Assembly (NCBI RefSeq): GCF_002082015.1
Contig: NZ_CP015109.1
Span: forward strand, 1,262,001-1,326,000
Length of the DNA: 64,000 bases
Reading direction: 5' to 3'
Source: Sporosarcina ureae
GTDB lineage: Bacteria > Bacillota > Bacilli > Bacillales_A > Planococcaceae
The translations under genes and the position numbers were made by a program. Under the pieces are notes generated by a model. That model saw only the letters and a list, made by a program, of their open reading frames with translations, did not search any database and was not told where the DNA came from. Shown here piece by piece: positions 9,845 through 18,596 of this stretch (position 1 is the first letter of the stretch; each line of letters opens with the position of its first letter).

Positions 9845-11788
9845 TTATTTCATTCGCCAAATGACTTTTCCTTCCACAAAATCTGGGGGTTGTAATCCTA
9901 ATAATTCATATACAGTAGGTGCAATATCTGTCATTGTAATTCTTTTGCTGATTTGGCCTGGTGGGATCTTAGGGCCCGATGCATATAAAATCGGCCGTAA
10001 TGTCGAACGTTCAGGATTTCCACCATGACTCCCTAATTCCTGCGTTGGTTCAACAGCAATTTCTGCATCTTTCCCCATCAAAAATCCTGGAGCAGCGGAT
10101 AAAAACACATCTCCGCTATTATTATTATTTAAAGTAGCGTATCCCTCCTGTTCCTCTGTCCAAACTGTTTCGTATGGATACACTTCGGAATTCTTCTCGC
10201 TATATAAGACAGATGAGCTCGGATACATGTAGACCTTATCAAGTCTCTCATTTTTACTAGTAAGCCAACGTAAAATGGGATGTGCAAATTTTTCGGGGCC
10301 TTGGGAAAGACCAGTAAAAACGGCCTTATCTGTAAAGATCGATACGACTTCCTTCTTCACTTGTTCAAATTCTTCTTCTTTCACGATTCCTTTTTTCTCT
10401 CTGCCTTTCAAATTCACATAAACATGAGCAATCGTTCCACTCGCTTCTGCATAAGCTTTTGTTTTAGATGCATCTATATTTCCCTCTTGATCTTTTACAA
10501 GTAGTCCTGCCTTTTCCAGTTCTTTATTCGGTGAAAGCCTTGTATGAATTGGTTCCAATCCATGATCTGACACTATTAATACGTGATCATCAGGGGTTAA
10601 GTTGTTTTTAATTCGACCGATTGCACGATCTGCTTGGCCAAATGCCCAGCTCACATATTCCTCTTTTTCTACTACATTTGCTAATTGATATCCAGGTTGA
10701 GCAGGTTCTCTTAATAAGAATTCATGTAGTTCAGTGTCTACTACAGGATAATAGTAAAATAATAAGTCAGGCTGATAGTTCTCTTTAATATAAAAACTGA
10801 CATCTGTCACCCAGTTTGTAAATCGTTCGCCTACTTGTTCATATTCTTCTCGTGTAATATCTCCATTTTTAAACGCCTCTATTTCATCAGCTGCTGGATA
10901 AAATCCAAATTCAGATTGTATCTCTTCTGCAAATTTTCCCGGTCCTCTGTATTGTCCACCCATTACAGTACCTTGAAACAACTGAAGTTCTTCTTTGTTC
11001 TCAGGATTTCTCTTTAGTTTCACGTAGAACCCTGCACTATCAAAGTTATGTAAGTGCAACGCGACAGCAATCCAATCATCGGGTGATACTTCTTCGCCCA
11101 TATCTTTTCTATCCATAGACAAATAATATTTTGGCTCTTTTTCATCTGTTCGCAAAATATATAAGTTTTTAGCAGGTGATTTTTTTATATCCAATGAAAT
11201 AACTGCCTCTTCTACTTTTATTGATCCTGCGTTTATTTGTTCAACGCGTTTATCATGTACTTCTGTAAACTTTAGGTTATGAAGCTTCGAATCTGCTAAG
11301 GTCCCACCTGAATAGACAGCATAGGTAGCAGCAGATGCGTTTTCAGGATTCGAGTCAGGAAAAGAGACGGTTGCTGTGACTTTCCCTTGATTTCTTGCCT
11401 CTTTCCATATAGGCGTAACACCCAATGTCTGCGCAAAACCACTTTGGTCTTCTTTTACTTTCTCCCCTGATGAATGAAAATAATTACTGACAATACCTGT
11501 CTTTGAAGGTCCAGCACCCGTAGACATTGCTGCATGGGATGGTGCAGTCAATGATGGTGTAACTGTAACAAAGTCTGTGGCATAAGCTGCCTGTTGCTGA
11601 AACTTTTCTAAGTTCGGCATAATTCCTTTGCTTATATAACGTTTTGCATCTTCATATCCCAAGCCGTCAAATGACACGACGCTTATTGTGCCTGTTGTTT
11701 CAGCAGCTTTACTAGATGAATGATTAGTAGTGATAGTCATACTACATAAAATACTAATTACTATGAACATACTTATTCGCTTAAACAT
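9845..11788 (-). CDS. Secreted alkaline-phosphatase-superfamily enzyme (phosphodiesterase/nucleotide pyrophosphatase type)
   Basis: Exported 647-residue protein with an N-terminal signal peptide of about 30 residues (hydrophobic core ISMFIVISILCSMTITT). The mature part carries the family signatures: VVSFDGLGYEDAKRY (first metal aspartate, near residue 40), then TPSLTAPSHAAMSTG with the likely nucleophile Thr or Ser, IVSDHGLEPIHTR (metal Asp and His, near residue 410), and a C-terminal GSHGGN with the last metal histidine. This fits type I phosphodiesterase/nucleotide pyrophosphatase-like enzymes more than sulfatases. The substrate is unknown. ATG follows GAGGGATGACAAT. It is monocistronic, with its own terminator. 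Confidence 0.85.
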   Translation of the reverse strand: MFKRISMFIVISILCSMTITTNHSSSKAAETTGTISVVSFDGLGYEDAKRYISKGIMPNLEKFQQQAAYATDFVTVTPSLTAPSHAAMSTGAGPSKTGIVSNYFHSSGEKVKEDQSGFAQTLGVTPIWKEARNQGKVTATVSFPDSNPENASAATYAVYSGGTLADSKLHNLKFTEVHDKRVEQINAGSIKVEEAVISLDIKKSPAKNLYILRTDEKEPKYYLSMDRKDMGEEVSPDDWIAVALHLHNFDSAGFYVKLKRNPENKEELQLFQGTVMGGQYRGPGKFAEEIQSEFGFYPAADEIEAFKNGDITREEYEQVGERFTNWVTDVSFYIKENYQPDLLFYYYPVVDTELHEFLLREPAQPGYQLANVVEKEEYVSWAFGQADRAIGRIKNNLTPDDHVLIVSDHGLEPIHTRLSPNKELEKAGLLVKDQEGNIDASKTKAYAEASGTIAHVYVNLKGREKKGIVKEEEFEQVKKEVVSIFTDKAVFTGLSQGPEKFAHPILRWLTSKNERLDKVYMYPSSSVLYSEKNSEVYPYETVWTEEQEGYATLNNNNSGDVFLSAAPGFLMGKDAEIAVEPTQELGSHGGNPERSTLRPILYASGPKIPPGQISKRITMTDIAPTVYELLGLQPPDFVEGKVIWRMK

Positions 11789-11971
11789 ATTGTCATCCCT
11801 CGCTTTATAGACCTATTCCCTTCATGAAAATATGGTAAACTTGCTAACTAAAAAAGCCAAAAAATCTTTCTCTTTCACTTCTAATTTCAAGCAGAACGTT
11901 ACTAGTCCTTTAGTTTTATTTATTATTTATTTTTCATGAATCTATTGCATTTTTATTGTTTATTTATTAGT

Positions 11972-11987
11972 TTTGCCTTAAGGAAAC
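11972..11987 (+). promoter_or_regulatory. MntR-box-like operator
   Basis: The sequence TTTGCCTTAAGGAAAC matches, as I recall it, the binding site of the manganese repressor MntR (DtxR family) found in front of Bacillus manganese-uptake genes. It lies 57 bases upstream of the superoxide dismutase start, in a T-rich leader. Confidence 0.6.
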
Positions 11988-11999
11988 ATTATTTTCCTA

Positions 12000-12020
12000 G
12001 AGAAACTTTTAAAGTTTCTC
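12000..12020 (+). repeat. 10-bp inverted repeat in the SOD leader
   Basis: GAGAAACTTT, one base, then AAAGTTTCTC: a perfect palindrome just upstream of the GGAGGT ribosome site at 12032-12037. It could be a second operator or an RNA hairpin. No T-run follows, so it is not a standard terminator. Confidence 0.6.
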
Positions 12021-12043
12021 ATCGTTTCTTTGGAGGTGAAAAT

Positions 12044-12670
12044 TTGAAGCCATTTGTTCATCCAGATTTGCCATATGCAGTAGACGGTCTTGAACCGTAT
12101 ATCGATGCAAGTACATTGGAAATCCACCATGGCAAACATCATCAAACGTACGTCAATAACTTGAATGCGGCGCTAGAACATCATGAAGAGTTACAATCTC
12201 AGTCTCTGGAAACTATATTGACTGATCTCAGTCAAGTACCTGAGGAGATTCGCACGGCCGTTCAAAATAACGGCGGTGGACATTACTGTCATAGCTTATT
12301 CTGGGAATCTATGACGCCAAATAGTAAAGGAGAACCGTCCGCAGACATTAAGCGAGAAATCGATAAGTATTTTACTACATTCGATAACTTTCAAGACGTC
12401 TTGTCGAAAGCGGCAAACAGTCGCTTTGGTAGCGGGTACGGCTGGTTAGTACTTTCTGATGGTGAGTTAGAAGTCATGAGCACGCCAAACCAAGATACAC
12501 CATTGAAAGATGGAAAAACTCCATTACTAGTCATCGATGTATGGGAACACGCTTATTACTTGGCATACCAGAACCGCCGCCCCGAATTTGTGCAAAATTG
12601 GTGGCACACTGTGGACTGGGACATTGTGAATGAGCGTTTCATTCAAGCTGCTAAAACAGCGGCAAATTAA
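12044..12670 (+). CDS. Superoxide dismutase, Mn type
   Basis: Converts superoxide to oxygen and hydrogen peroxide. The start is TTG at 12044, six bases after GGAGGT, giving a normal 208-residue protein; the in-frame ATG at 11936 would add a leader unlike any SOD and would run through the operator. Metal ligands are intact: His28 in LEIHHGKHHQTYVNN, the second His in NGGGHYCHSLFW, and Asp and His in IDVWEHAYYL. Gln in STPNQDTPL is the Mn-type position. An oddity is HYCH, where most relatives have H-x-N-H. The upstream MntR-box-like site suggests manganese-dependent expression. A terminator follows at 12718. Confidence 0.94.
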   Translation: MKPFVHPDLPYAVDGLEPYIDASTLEIHHGKHHQTYVNNLNAALEHHEELQSQSLETILTDLSQVPEEIRTAVQNNGGGHYCHSLFWESMTPNSKGEPSADIKREIDKYFTTFDNFQDVLSKAANSRFGSGYGWLVLSDGELEVMSTPNQDTPLKDGKTPLLVIDVWEHAYYLAYQNRRPEFVQNWWHTVDWDIVNERFIQAAKTAAN

Positions 12671-12717
12671 TTTTTCTTTTTTCCTTATCTCCAGTTTTAC
12701 CCTACATTCCAAAATTA

Positions 12718-12765
12718 GGGCTGCCGAACCGCGGAAACGGATCAGGCAGCCCACCTTTTTATTTT
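12718..12765 (+). terminator. Terminator of the superoxide dismutase gene
   Basis: Stem GGGCTGCC (12718-12725) with GGCAGCCC (12745-12752) and an internal CCG/CGG pairing, followed by CTTTTT. Confidence 0.85.
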
Positions 12766-12809
12766 CATTAAAAAATCTCCCGCCACGTATTTACCGTCTG
12801 GGAGATTTT
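12765..12809 (-). terminator. Terminator of the alpha/beta hydrolase gene
   Basis: Stem AAAATCTCCC (12772-12781) with GGGAGATTTT (12800-12809). On the minus strand the stem runs into six T. Confidence 0.85.
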
Positions 12810-12816
12810 CACGAAT

Positions 12817-13620
12817 TTATGTTTGCGACACGAACTTTCCTACTGGACTACCTTCAAGCCAAGCCAAACTATTGTCGAACAACTCATCTTCAAATGAATA
12901 ACTCGAAAATGTATGATCTGCTTTGTCGATATACTGTTCAAACACTTGCTTAGTATCTACGCGTTTATTGAGTGAATTTGCGTATCGCACTGCATGTTCT
13001 TTCGGAATTTGCTCGTCTGCCTTTGCATGAATAATATGAGCGGGCCCTGTAAATAAGCGAGCCGCTTCTATAGGCTGATGCTTTTTCAAATCTTTCAAAA
13101 ATGTTTGGCTGATCATAAATCCGCGGTAATCATAACTTCCCTTTCTCGCAATTTCATGAACCGCTTTCGGTCCTAGAATCCCAGTAATGTCTTCGTATGG
13201 CATACCTACCGGTGACCAGAGAATTAATTGTTTAATTCGGGTATCGCTTGCTGCCGTAAGTGATGCAACAGCTCCCCCCATACTATGCCCAACCAACGTA
13301 ATGCGACGTTGATCTATTCCTCGGACGGAGCCTAGATAAGTTACTACATCCCGCACTTCATTCAATTGATTCGTTAACGTTACCTCCGCATAATCCCCAT
13401 CACTTTCTCCACAACCACTAAAGTCAAAACGGAATACCCCATATCCACGCTCAGTAAAATATCGTGCAGCTTTAACAAACAGACGGTGCTCGCCTACTTT
13501 ACTACCTACGAATCCATGAACAAATAGTAATAATGGTATATCTTCTTTTCTATATTCAGGCAGATGCAGCGCACCAGATAAATGATGTTCTCCAGAACGA
13601 ATCGTGATCATCTTTTGCAT
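12817..13620 (-). CDS. Alpha/beta hydrolase (serine esterase type)
   Basis: Cytoplasmic hydrolase of 267 residues. The nucleophile elbow is GHSMGG (Ser113), the oxyanion region LFVHGFVGS lies near residues 32-40, the likely acid is in HAKADEQIP, and the catalytic His is in KADHTFSSYSFE near the C terminus. It resembles the feruloyl-esterase-like/BAAT-type bacterial hydrolases; the substrate is unknown. ATG at 13620 follows GGGGATGAA. Upstream lies a terminator-containing intergenic region, so it is probably transcribed alone. Confidence 0.85.
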   Translation of the reverse strand: MQKMITIRSGEHHLSGALHLPEYRKEDIPLLLFVHGFVGSKVGEHRLFVKAARYFTERGYGVFRFDFSGCGESDGDYAEVTLTNQLNEVRDVVTYLGSVRGIDQRRITLVGHSMGGAVASLTAASDTRIKQLILWSPVGMPYEDITGILGPKAVHEIARKGSYDYRGFMISQTFLKDLKKHQPIEAARLFTGPAHIIHAKADEQIPKEHAVRYANSLNKRVDTKQVFEQYIDKADHTFSSYSFEDELFDNSLAWLEGSPVGKFVSQT

Positions 13621-13728
13621 TTCATCCCCACTCCCGTCAAAATATATTATTCCAACATGTTTAATAGGTATTATACAATGTAGATAGATCTAAGTCAACT
13701 CGATCCATTGGTAACTCTTATTCTTATA

Positions 13729-13791
13729 TAAAAAAAGACTCCCCATTAGGAAGTCTAAGTAGTGTATGAAAGTGAGTAATTAGTGGGGAGT
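13729..13791 (-). terminator. Terminator after the NSS symporter gene
   Basis: Stem ACTCCCC plus ATTA (13738-13748) with TAGT plus GGGGAGT (13781-13791), 11 bp with one wobble and a 32-base loop, followed on the minus strand by seven T (A-run 13730-13736). Confidence 0.75.
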
Positions 13792-13793
13792 TT

Positions 13794-13852
13794 TGGGATT
13801 TTCCTTCCAGAGAGGACGCTATCCAGGAGGGTACCATTCCCCTTTGCTCCAC
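13794..13852 (-). other. T-box-antiterminator-like intergenic element
   Basis: Read on the minus strand from just past the symporter stop: AAAGGGGAATGGTACC, then about 10 bases, then AGCGTCCTCTC. This resembles the UGGNACC tRNA-acceptor bulge and GCGTCCCT arm of a T-box antiterminator; AGGGGA can pair with TCCTCT. A terminator follows at 13729-13791. There is no room for a Stem I with a specifier loop outside the coding sequence, so a functional T-box is doubtful. Confidence 0.3.
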
Positions 13853-13856
13853 TACA

Positions 13857-15215
13857 TTACTTCACAATCCCAAGCGTATTCAAGAACACCACAATAATAG
13901 TCAACGGCACTACCCACTTCATTAAAAAATGCCATAGCGAATAGAAACCTTTGAATTGCGTGTTATACTGCGTAAACTCATCACGCACCAAAATCTGGTC
14001 CATCTTGTAGACAATGAATAACGCAATCAGTAAACTTCCTGCGGGAAGCAAAATATTACTAACCAGATAATCTGTCGCATCAAAAACACTCTTATCGAAT
14101 ATCAACCATCCTGATAATGTACTAGAAGACAAGGCAGAAGGAATTGCGGCAATGAATACCACCGCACCAATCAACCAAGTAACAGACTTTCGCGTCCGCT
14201 TGCCACTCGCTGTCATCGCTGCCACAATGATCTCGTACAAACTAAACGAAGACGTCAATGTCGCAAACAAGAACAAAATCAGAAATAACGCCAAGAAAAC
14301 TTGCCCGAGCGGGAGTTGTGAAAAGACTGCTGGTAACACCATGAATAGTAATTCAGGTCCTGCAGCCGGTTCTTGCCCAAACGCGAAGACCGCTGGGAAA
14401 ATAGCTAATCCAGCTAGTAATGAAACAAATAAATTCATTCCCACTACGGAACTTGCAGAAGAAGTCAAACTGACGTCTTTCTTCAGATATGAACTGTACG
14501 TAACCATACAAGAAAACCCGACAGCCAATGAAAAGAATGACTGTCCAAGTGCATACAACACCGATTCTCTTGTAATACTAGAGAAATCGGGCTTCAAGAA
14601 GAACGACACGCCTTCCATCGCACCGGGCAACGTCAATGATCGAACAACTAAAATAATGAAAAACACAAATAATAGAGGCATCATATACTTATTCGCTTTT
14701 TCAATACCGTTTTGTACACCAGAAGATACGATCAATATGTTAATGATAGTAAATAATAGCAGACCAATTAATGTCGTGATTGGTGAACCTACAATTGAGC
14801 CAAATTGTTCCGAATAGGAAGCACCTTCACTAATAACCTTGCCACCAATAGATAATCCGCTATACACGAATACCCAGCCACCTACTACACTGTAGAAGGA
14901 GAGTAAAAGAAAACACCCAGCGACACCGAGCTTACCAATCCACGGCCATGCACTCGCTGGCGCTAGCTTTTTGTATGCACTGATTGCTTCTTTACCTGAA
15001 CCACGTCCGATAATAAATTCAGAAACCAACATAGGTAACCCAATTAAAATCGTAAATACTATAAATAGCAGGAAAAACGCACCGCCACCGCTCATTCCCG
15101 TAACGTACGGAAATTTCCATATTGCTCCAAGGCCAATTGCTGCGCCTGCTGAAGACATAATAAATCCAAGCTTTGAAGACCATTGTTCTTTTCGACGTTC
15201 CATCATTTCACCCAT
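13857..15215 (-). CDS. Sodium-dependent transporter, NSS/SNF family
   Basis: Integral membrane Na+ symporter of about 450 residues with 11-12 hydrophobic segments. The N-terminal motif SSAGAAIGLGAIWKFPYVTG is the unwound TM1 region that binds sodium and substrate in LeuT-type transporters. Substrates of the family are amino acids and related amines; which one cannot be told. The start is ambiguous: ATG at 15215, or ATG four codons in after GGGTGAA. It begins 11 bases after the stop of the glycerophosphotransferase gene, so the two may be co-transcribed although no functional link is evident. Confidence 0.9.
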   Translation of the reverse strand: MGEMMERRKEQWSSKLGFIMSSAGAAIGLGAIWKFPYVTGMSGGGAFFLLFIVFTILIGLPMLVSEFIIGRGSGKEAISAYKKLAPASAWPWIGKLGVAGCFLLLSFYSVVGGWVFVYSGLSIGGKVISEGASYSEQFGSIVGSPITTLIGLLLFTIINILIVSSGVQNGIEKANKYMMPLLFVFFIILVVRSLTLPGAMEGVSFFLKPDFSSITRESVLYALGQSFFSLAVGFSCMVTYSSYLKKDVSLTSSASSVVGMNLFVSLLAGLAIFPAVFAFGQEPAAGPELLFMVLPAVFSQLPLGQVFLALFLILFLFATLTSSFSLYEIIVAAMTASGKRTRKSVTWLIGAVVFIAAIPSALSSSTLSGWLIFDKSVFDATDYLVSNILLPAGSLLIALFIVYKMDQILVRDEFTQYNTQFKGFYSLWHFLMKWVVPLTIIVVFLNTLGIVK

Positions 15216-15226
15216 TTTCTTTACTT

Positions 15227-16507
15227 CTACTTATTACAGTTATACTGTACTGCTTCAGCAGAAACAAGGGAAAAATGATTTTCGTCTTCAGATTCTTTTT
15301 TATGATTTGTCTGCTTCCGTCTACTACTTTTACTAAAAAGAGCTGTAGCTAGACGTTCACAATTATGGTCATCAAAATAGTCGATGTACGCTGACGCCTT
15401 GTTAAAAAACGGATTTTCAAATCTTTTTTCTTTAATGAGAGTATCAAGATAATATACTACCTCTTCTTTATTACGTGCCTTATAGCCGAATAGATCAGTA
15501 TCCAGATTCAGATAAGAGCCCCGGTTAGCTAAGAACTCCTGCTGATCAAACGTATAGAAGATGATTGGTTTATTCATATATAAGAAGTCCCAGCAAATAC
15601 TGGAGTAATCTGTTATGAGCATATTTGCATCACGAAGTTCCTCCATTATCAGTATTTCATCAAAGCTGAAAAATGTAATCCGTTCATTGATTATGCCGTT
15701 TTCTCTGAAATACTTTTCATAACGCTTCATAAACGGATGTAGAATAACTCTTACTTCAAGCTTTTCATCCTGTATAATCATTTGAAACTTCTCACTCTTC
15801 AAAAGTCCCACTGTCGATAGAAAATACGTACTATCCAGAAACTCTTCTTCAGTCAAATCGAACAGCCACTCTCTCCAAGTGAACATCAGCAGAAGACGTT
15901 TCATTTCAGATGAAGGATGATCAGGAGTCAGACGATCAAAACGCGCCATCCCCGTTATAACCAGCTTATCATCAGAAATGCCCCATTCATTTCTTTTAAT
16001 ATCGTATTCGTATTCAGAAGCACAATTAAAATAATTACATCTTTCTAACAATGGAATGTCTTCTTTTTGGATTAAAATCTTTTTGAAACATTCAATACCA
16101 TGACTGATATGTAGCATCACAGTTTTTTTGTTTAAAAAAATGAATTTATCCATACCTGGCGCTAAATCATAGATGATTGAATGACCATGAACAGAGTAGC
16201 TTGCACGAAAGAACAATAAATAATTCCGGAAACTGCCAAGTGGCACAGCCTTCGGAATCTGATGTTTTTTTACGTAATCGTAGTGAGGATCATACATCCA
16301 GTAAATCTCCATTTGATCTGAAAAATTTTCTGTAGCATAGCGATGAAATACCGCAGCGTTATCCTCGTATTTTTCTCCTAGATTTCCACCCACTAATAGT
16401 ATCGTCTTAGGGTCTTTTCTATAGAATAGTTTCACTGTAATATAAGCCAGTAAAATTTTTACATATATCCAACCTGTCTTCCATACTCCATCTTGTTTTA
16501 ACCGCAT
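15227..16507 (-). CDS. CDP-glycerol glycerophosphotransferase family protein (teichoic acid type)
   Basis: Protein of 426 residues related to TagB/TagF, which transfer glycerol- or ribitol-phosphate from CDP precursors during wall teichoic acid synthesis. Visible motifs are LHISHGIECFKK near residue 130 (catalytic His-Gly region), HPFMKRYEKYF near residue 240, and NMLITDYSSICWDFLYMNKPIIFY near residue 295, the family's CDP-binding signature. ATG at 16507 follows TGGAGGTGAG. The C terminus is basic. Divergent from the glycosyltransferase gene at 16640. It could instead make a capsule-type polymer. Confidence 0.88.
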   Translation of the reverse strand: MRLKQDGVWKTGWIYVKILLAYITVKLFYRKDPKTILLVGGNLGEKYEDNAAVFHRYATENFSDQMEIYWMYDPHYDYVKKHQIPKAVPLGSFRNYLLFFRASYSVHGHSIIYDLAPGMDKFIFLNKKTVMLHISHGIECFKKILIQKEDIPLLERCNYFNCASEYEYDIKRNEWGISDDKLVITGMARFDRLTPDHPSSEMKRLLLMFTWREWLFDLTEEEFLDSTYFLSTVGLLKSEKFQMIIQDEKLEVRVILHPFMKRYEKYFRENGIINERITFFSFDEILIMEELRDANMLITDYSSICWDFLYMNKPIIFYTFDQQEFLANRGSYLNLDTDLFGYKARNKEEVVYYLDTLIKEKRFENPFFNKASAYIDYFDDHNCERLATALFSKSSRRKQTNHKKESEDENHFSLVSAEAVQYNCNK

Positions 16508-16639
16508 ATACTCACCTCCAGTAATCTGTCTATTTCCCTATCTTTCTTCATTATAAACCAATTTATGTTTCTCCTAGAGACAATTAGGGTAAAAGATTAT
16601 ATCTAAGAGAGTGAAGAGAGTAGAAGGGAGAAAATAGAT

Positions 16640-17857
16640 ATGATAAGAAAAGTACTATTTATTTCTGATCATGGTGATCCGTTGGCGCCTTTGGGAAGTG
16701 AGCAAGCCGGCGGACAAAACAACTATGTCAGACAGCTGGCTTTAGCGTTAGAGAAAGAAGGGTACGCGGTAGATGTTGCAACACATTGGAATAGTATAGA
16801 CACTCCTGAAGTTGAATATTTTGGTACTTCCTGCCGGGTTATACGTTTTGCTGCGGGAAAGCATAAATTTGTGCCAAAAAACGAAATGTATCGTCTGATT
16901 CCTGAATTTTTTGATGAAATGTCAGAGGCACTTAATTTCAATAATTATGATGTCGTGCATACTCATTATTGGTTGTCGGGTCTCATCGGTTCGTTTATTA
17001 AGCAAAAATGGAAAATTCCATGGGTGCACACGAATCATTCACTGGGTATCGCGAAAAAGAAAGCGACAGGTAACTCGGAAGCTTTGCGCCTTCTTACCGA
17101 AAAAATGATTTTAACTTCAGCAGATTTAGTTGTAGTTACTACTCAATCGGAAAGGCAGCTGATTCGTGAATTTATTACCAATCCCGCACCTATAAAAATC
17201 ATACCGATTGGTGTCGATGATGCGTTTCAGTCAAACAGGCCTAAAATTGTCGCTTCGCCATATTTTGCATTTGCAGGCAGATTGCAAACGTCAAAAGGTA
17301 TATACACCCTCCTAAAAGCGTTCGATTTACTGATAAGAGATAATCCTGAGATGGGCCACACTAAGTTGATTATTGCTGGAGGCAGTGAATCTTGTATTTC
17401 TTCTAAGAATCATTTACCGAAAAGCCGAAAGCTTCGTGCGGCAATTGAAGGTTTTGAGCACAGAGTGAAATTCCTAGGTCCACAAAACCAACGACAGCTG
17501 GCCCAATTATTCACGAATTCTGTAGCCACTATTGTTCCATCTCATTACGAATCATTTGGAATGGTCGCTGCAGAGGCGCAGGCATGTGGTAGTCCTGTCA
17601 TTGCTTCAAGAGTTGGTGGACTACAAGACATTGTCAAAGATGGCATGACTGGACTCCACGTGAAGCACAACAACCCTAGCCAACTAGCACAGGCTATGTC
17701 GACATTATTGAATAATCCGCATCTGACAAAAAAACTTGGACGAAAAGCCGCCTCTTATGCACGGCAGGAATTTAACTGGAGTGTCCTGGCTCACAAAATG
17801 ATCGAATTATATAAAGGAGTTTCCAATGAAACAAAAATCCTATCTACTGGTGACTGA
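16640..17857 (+). CDS. GT4 glycosyltransferase, sucrose-phosphate-synthase-like
   Basis: GT-B fold retaining glycosyltransferase, 405 residues. Near the N terminus GSEQAGGQNNYVRQLALAL corresponds to the donor/acceptor loop of sucrose-phosphate synthases. The segments KFVPKNEM and TNHSLGIAKKK resemble their counterparts in bacterial SPS, and the retaining E-x7-E motif lies in SHYESFGMVAAEA near residue 302. The predicted reaction is a nucleotide sugar plus a sugar phosphate giving a phosphorylated disaccharide or glycoside. The next gene, overlapping by 32 bases, is a sucrose-phosphatase-like HAD enzyme, which strengthens the SPS reading. A related glucosyl osmolyte pathway is the alternative. 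ATG follows AAGGGAG. Confidence 0.82.
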   Translation: MIRKVLFISDHGDPLAPLGSEQAGGQNNYVRQLALALEKEGYAVDVATHWNSIDTPEVEYFGTSCRVIRFAAGKHKFVPKNEMYRLIPEFFDEMSEALNFNNYDVVHTHYWLSGLIGSFIKQKWKIPWVHTNHSLGIAKKKATGNSEALRLLTEKMILTSADLVVVTTQSERQLIREFITNPAPIKIIPIGVDDAFQSNRPKIVASPYFAFAGRLQTSKGIYTLLKAFDLLIRDNPEMGHTKLIIAGGSESCISSKNHLPKSRKLRAAIEGFEHRVKFLGPQNQRQLAQLFTNSVATIVPSHYESFGMVAAEAQACGSPVIASRVGGLQDIVKDGMTGLHVKHNNPSQLAQAMSTLLNNPHLTKKLGRKAASYARQEFNWSVLAHKMIELYKGVSNETKILSTGD

Positions 17858-18560
17858 TCTGGATAACACGTTAGTCGGTGATCCAGAAGCATTGAAGAGT
17901 TTGTTCACATTTTATGAAGAGAGAGATTTCAATCCTGGATTGATTTACGTAACAGGCAGACATTTGCAATCAGCACTTTCGCTCATAGAACGAGAAAAAC
18001 TGCCGTTTCCTAATATTCTTATCACTGATGTAGGGACAGCTATTTACCATGCCCCCGATTGGTCTGAAGACAAGGCGTGGGCGGCTTGGGTAAGTGAAAC
18101 ATGGCTGCCTGAAGGTATTTTATCACTTACTAAAAACATTTCGGCCATCGAACAACAGGAACTGCCACATCAAAAACGCATATCTTATACAGTGCATTCT
18201 GGACAGCCGCATATAGTAGATGCCATTCAATCCACGTTAGACACTCATAACATTCCATGTTACTTCGTATATAGCTCGGGCCGTGATGTGGACATTCTCC
18301 CCGAACGTAGCGGAAAAGGAAAAGCTGTAGAATATGTCCTTCGCGAATATGCTAAAAAGGACGTGCGTCTTTTACTAGCAGGTGATTCAGGTAATGATGC
18401 CGAGATGCTGTCACTTGGATATCCGGCCGTCATTGTAGGTAACGCACAGGCAGAGCTTTCTAAGCTGCCTTCCCACACGCTTTTATACCGGGCAAAGGGA
18501 TATTATGCAGATGCGATAAAAGAAGCCTGGAACCACTTCTACCCGACAGTTCAAAAATAA
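17826..18560 (+). CDS. HAD phosphatase, sucrose-6-phosphate phosphatase-like
   Basis: A 244-residue HAD superfamily (Cof/SPP subfamily) enzyme. Motif I is VTDLDNTLVG (Asp11 and Asp13), motif II lies at YVTGRHL, the lysine motif is SGKGKAVEYV, and motif III is LAGDSGNDAEML. These match sucrose-phosphate phosphatases, which release free sucrose from the SPS product. AAAGGAG lies 6 bases before the ATG, inside the glycosyltransferase gene, so the pair is translationally coupled. The likely role is making a compatible solute, though the exact sugar is not provable from sequence. Confidence 0.85.
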   Translation: MKQKSYLLVTDLDNTLVGDPEALKSLFTFYEERDFNPGLIYVTGRHLQSALSLIEREKLPFPNILITDVGTAIYHAPDWSEDKAWAAWVSETWLPEGILSLTKNISAIEQQELPHQKRISYTVHSGQPHIVDAIQSTLDTHNIPCYFVYSSGRDVDILPERSGKGKAVEYVLREYAKKDVRLLLAGDSGNDAEMLSLGYPAVIVGNAQAELSKLPSHTLLYRAKGYYADAIKEAWNHFYPTVQK

Positions 18561-18596
18561 AAACCAATTGGAACGAGGCCAATTGGTTTTTATTTT
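18561..18596. terminator. Bidirectional terminator
   Basis: Stem AAACCAATTGG (18561-18571) with CCAATTGGTTT (18579-18589), 7-base loop, T-run to the right. It serves the phosphatase gene and the convergent gene ending at 18590. Confidence 0.88.

Noticed and set aside
14152-14817. 221-codon open frame antisense to the NSS symporter gene
   Set aside because: No ribosome site and composition of a complementary-strand shadow; the symporter on the other strand is unambiguous.
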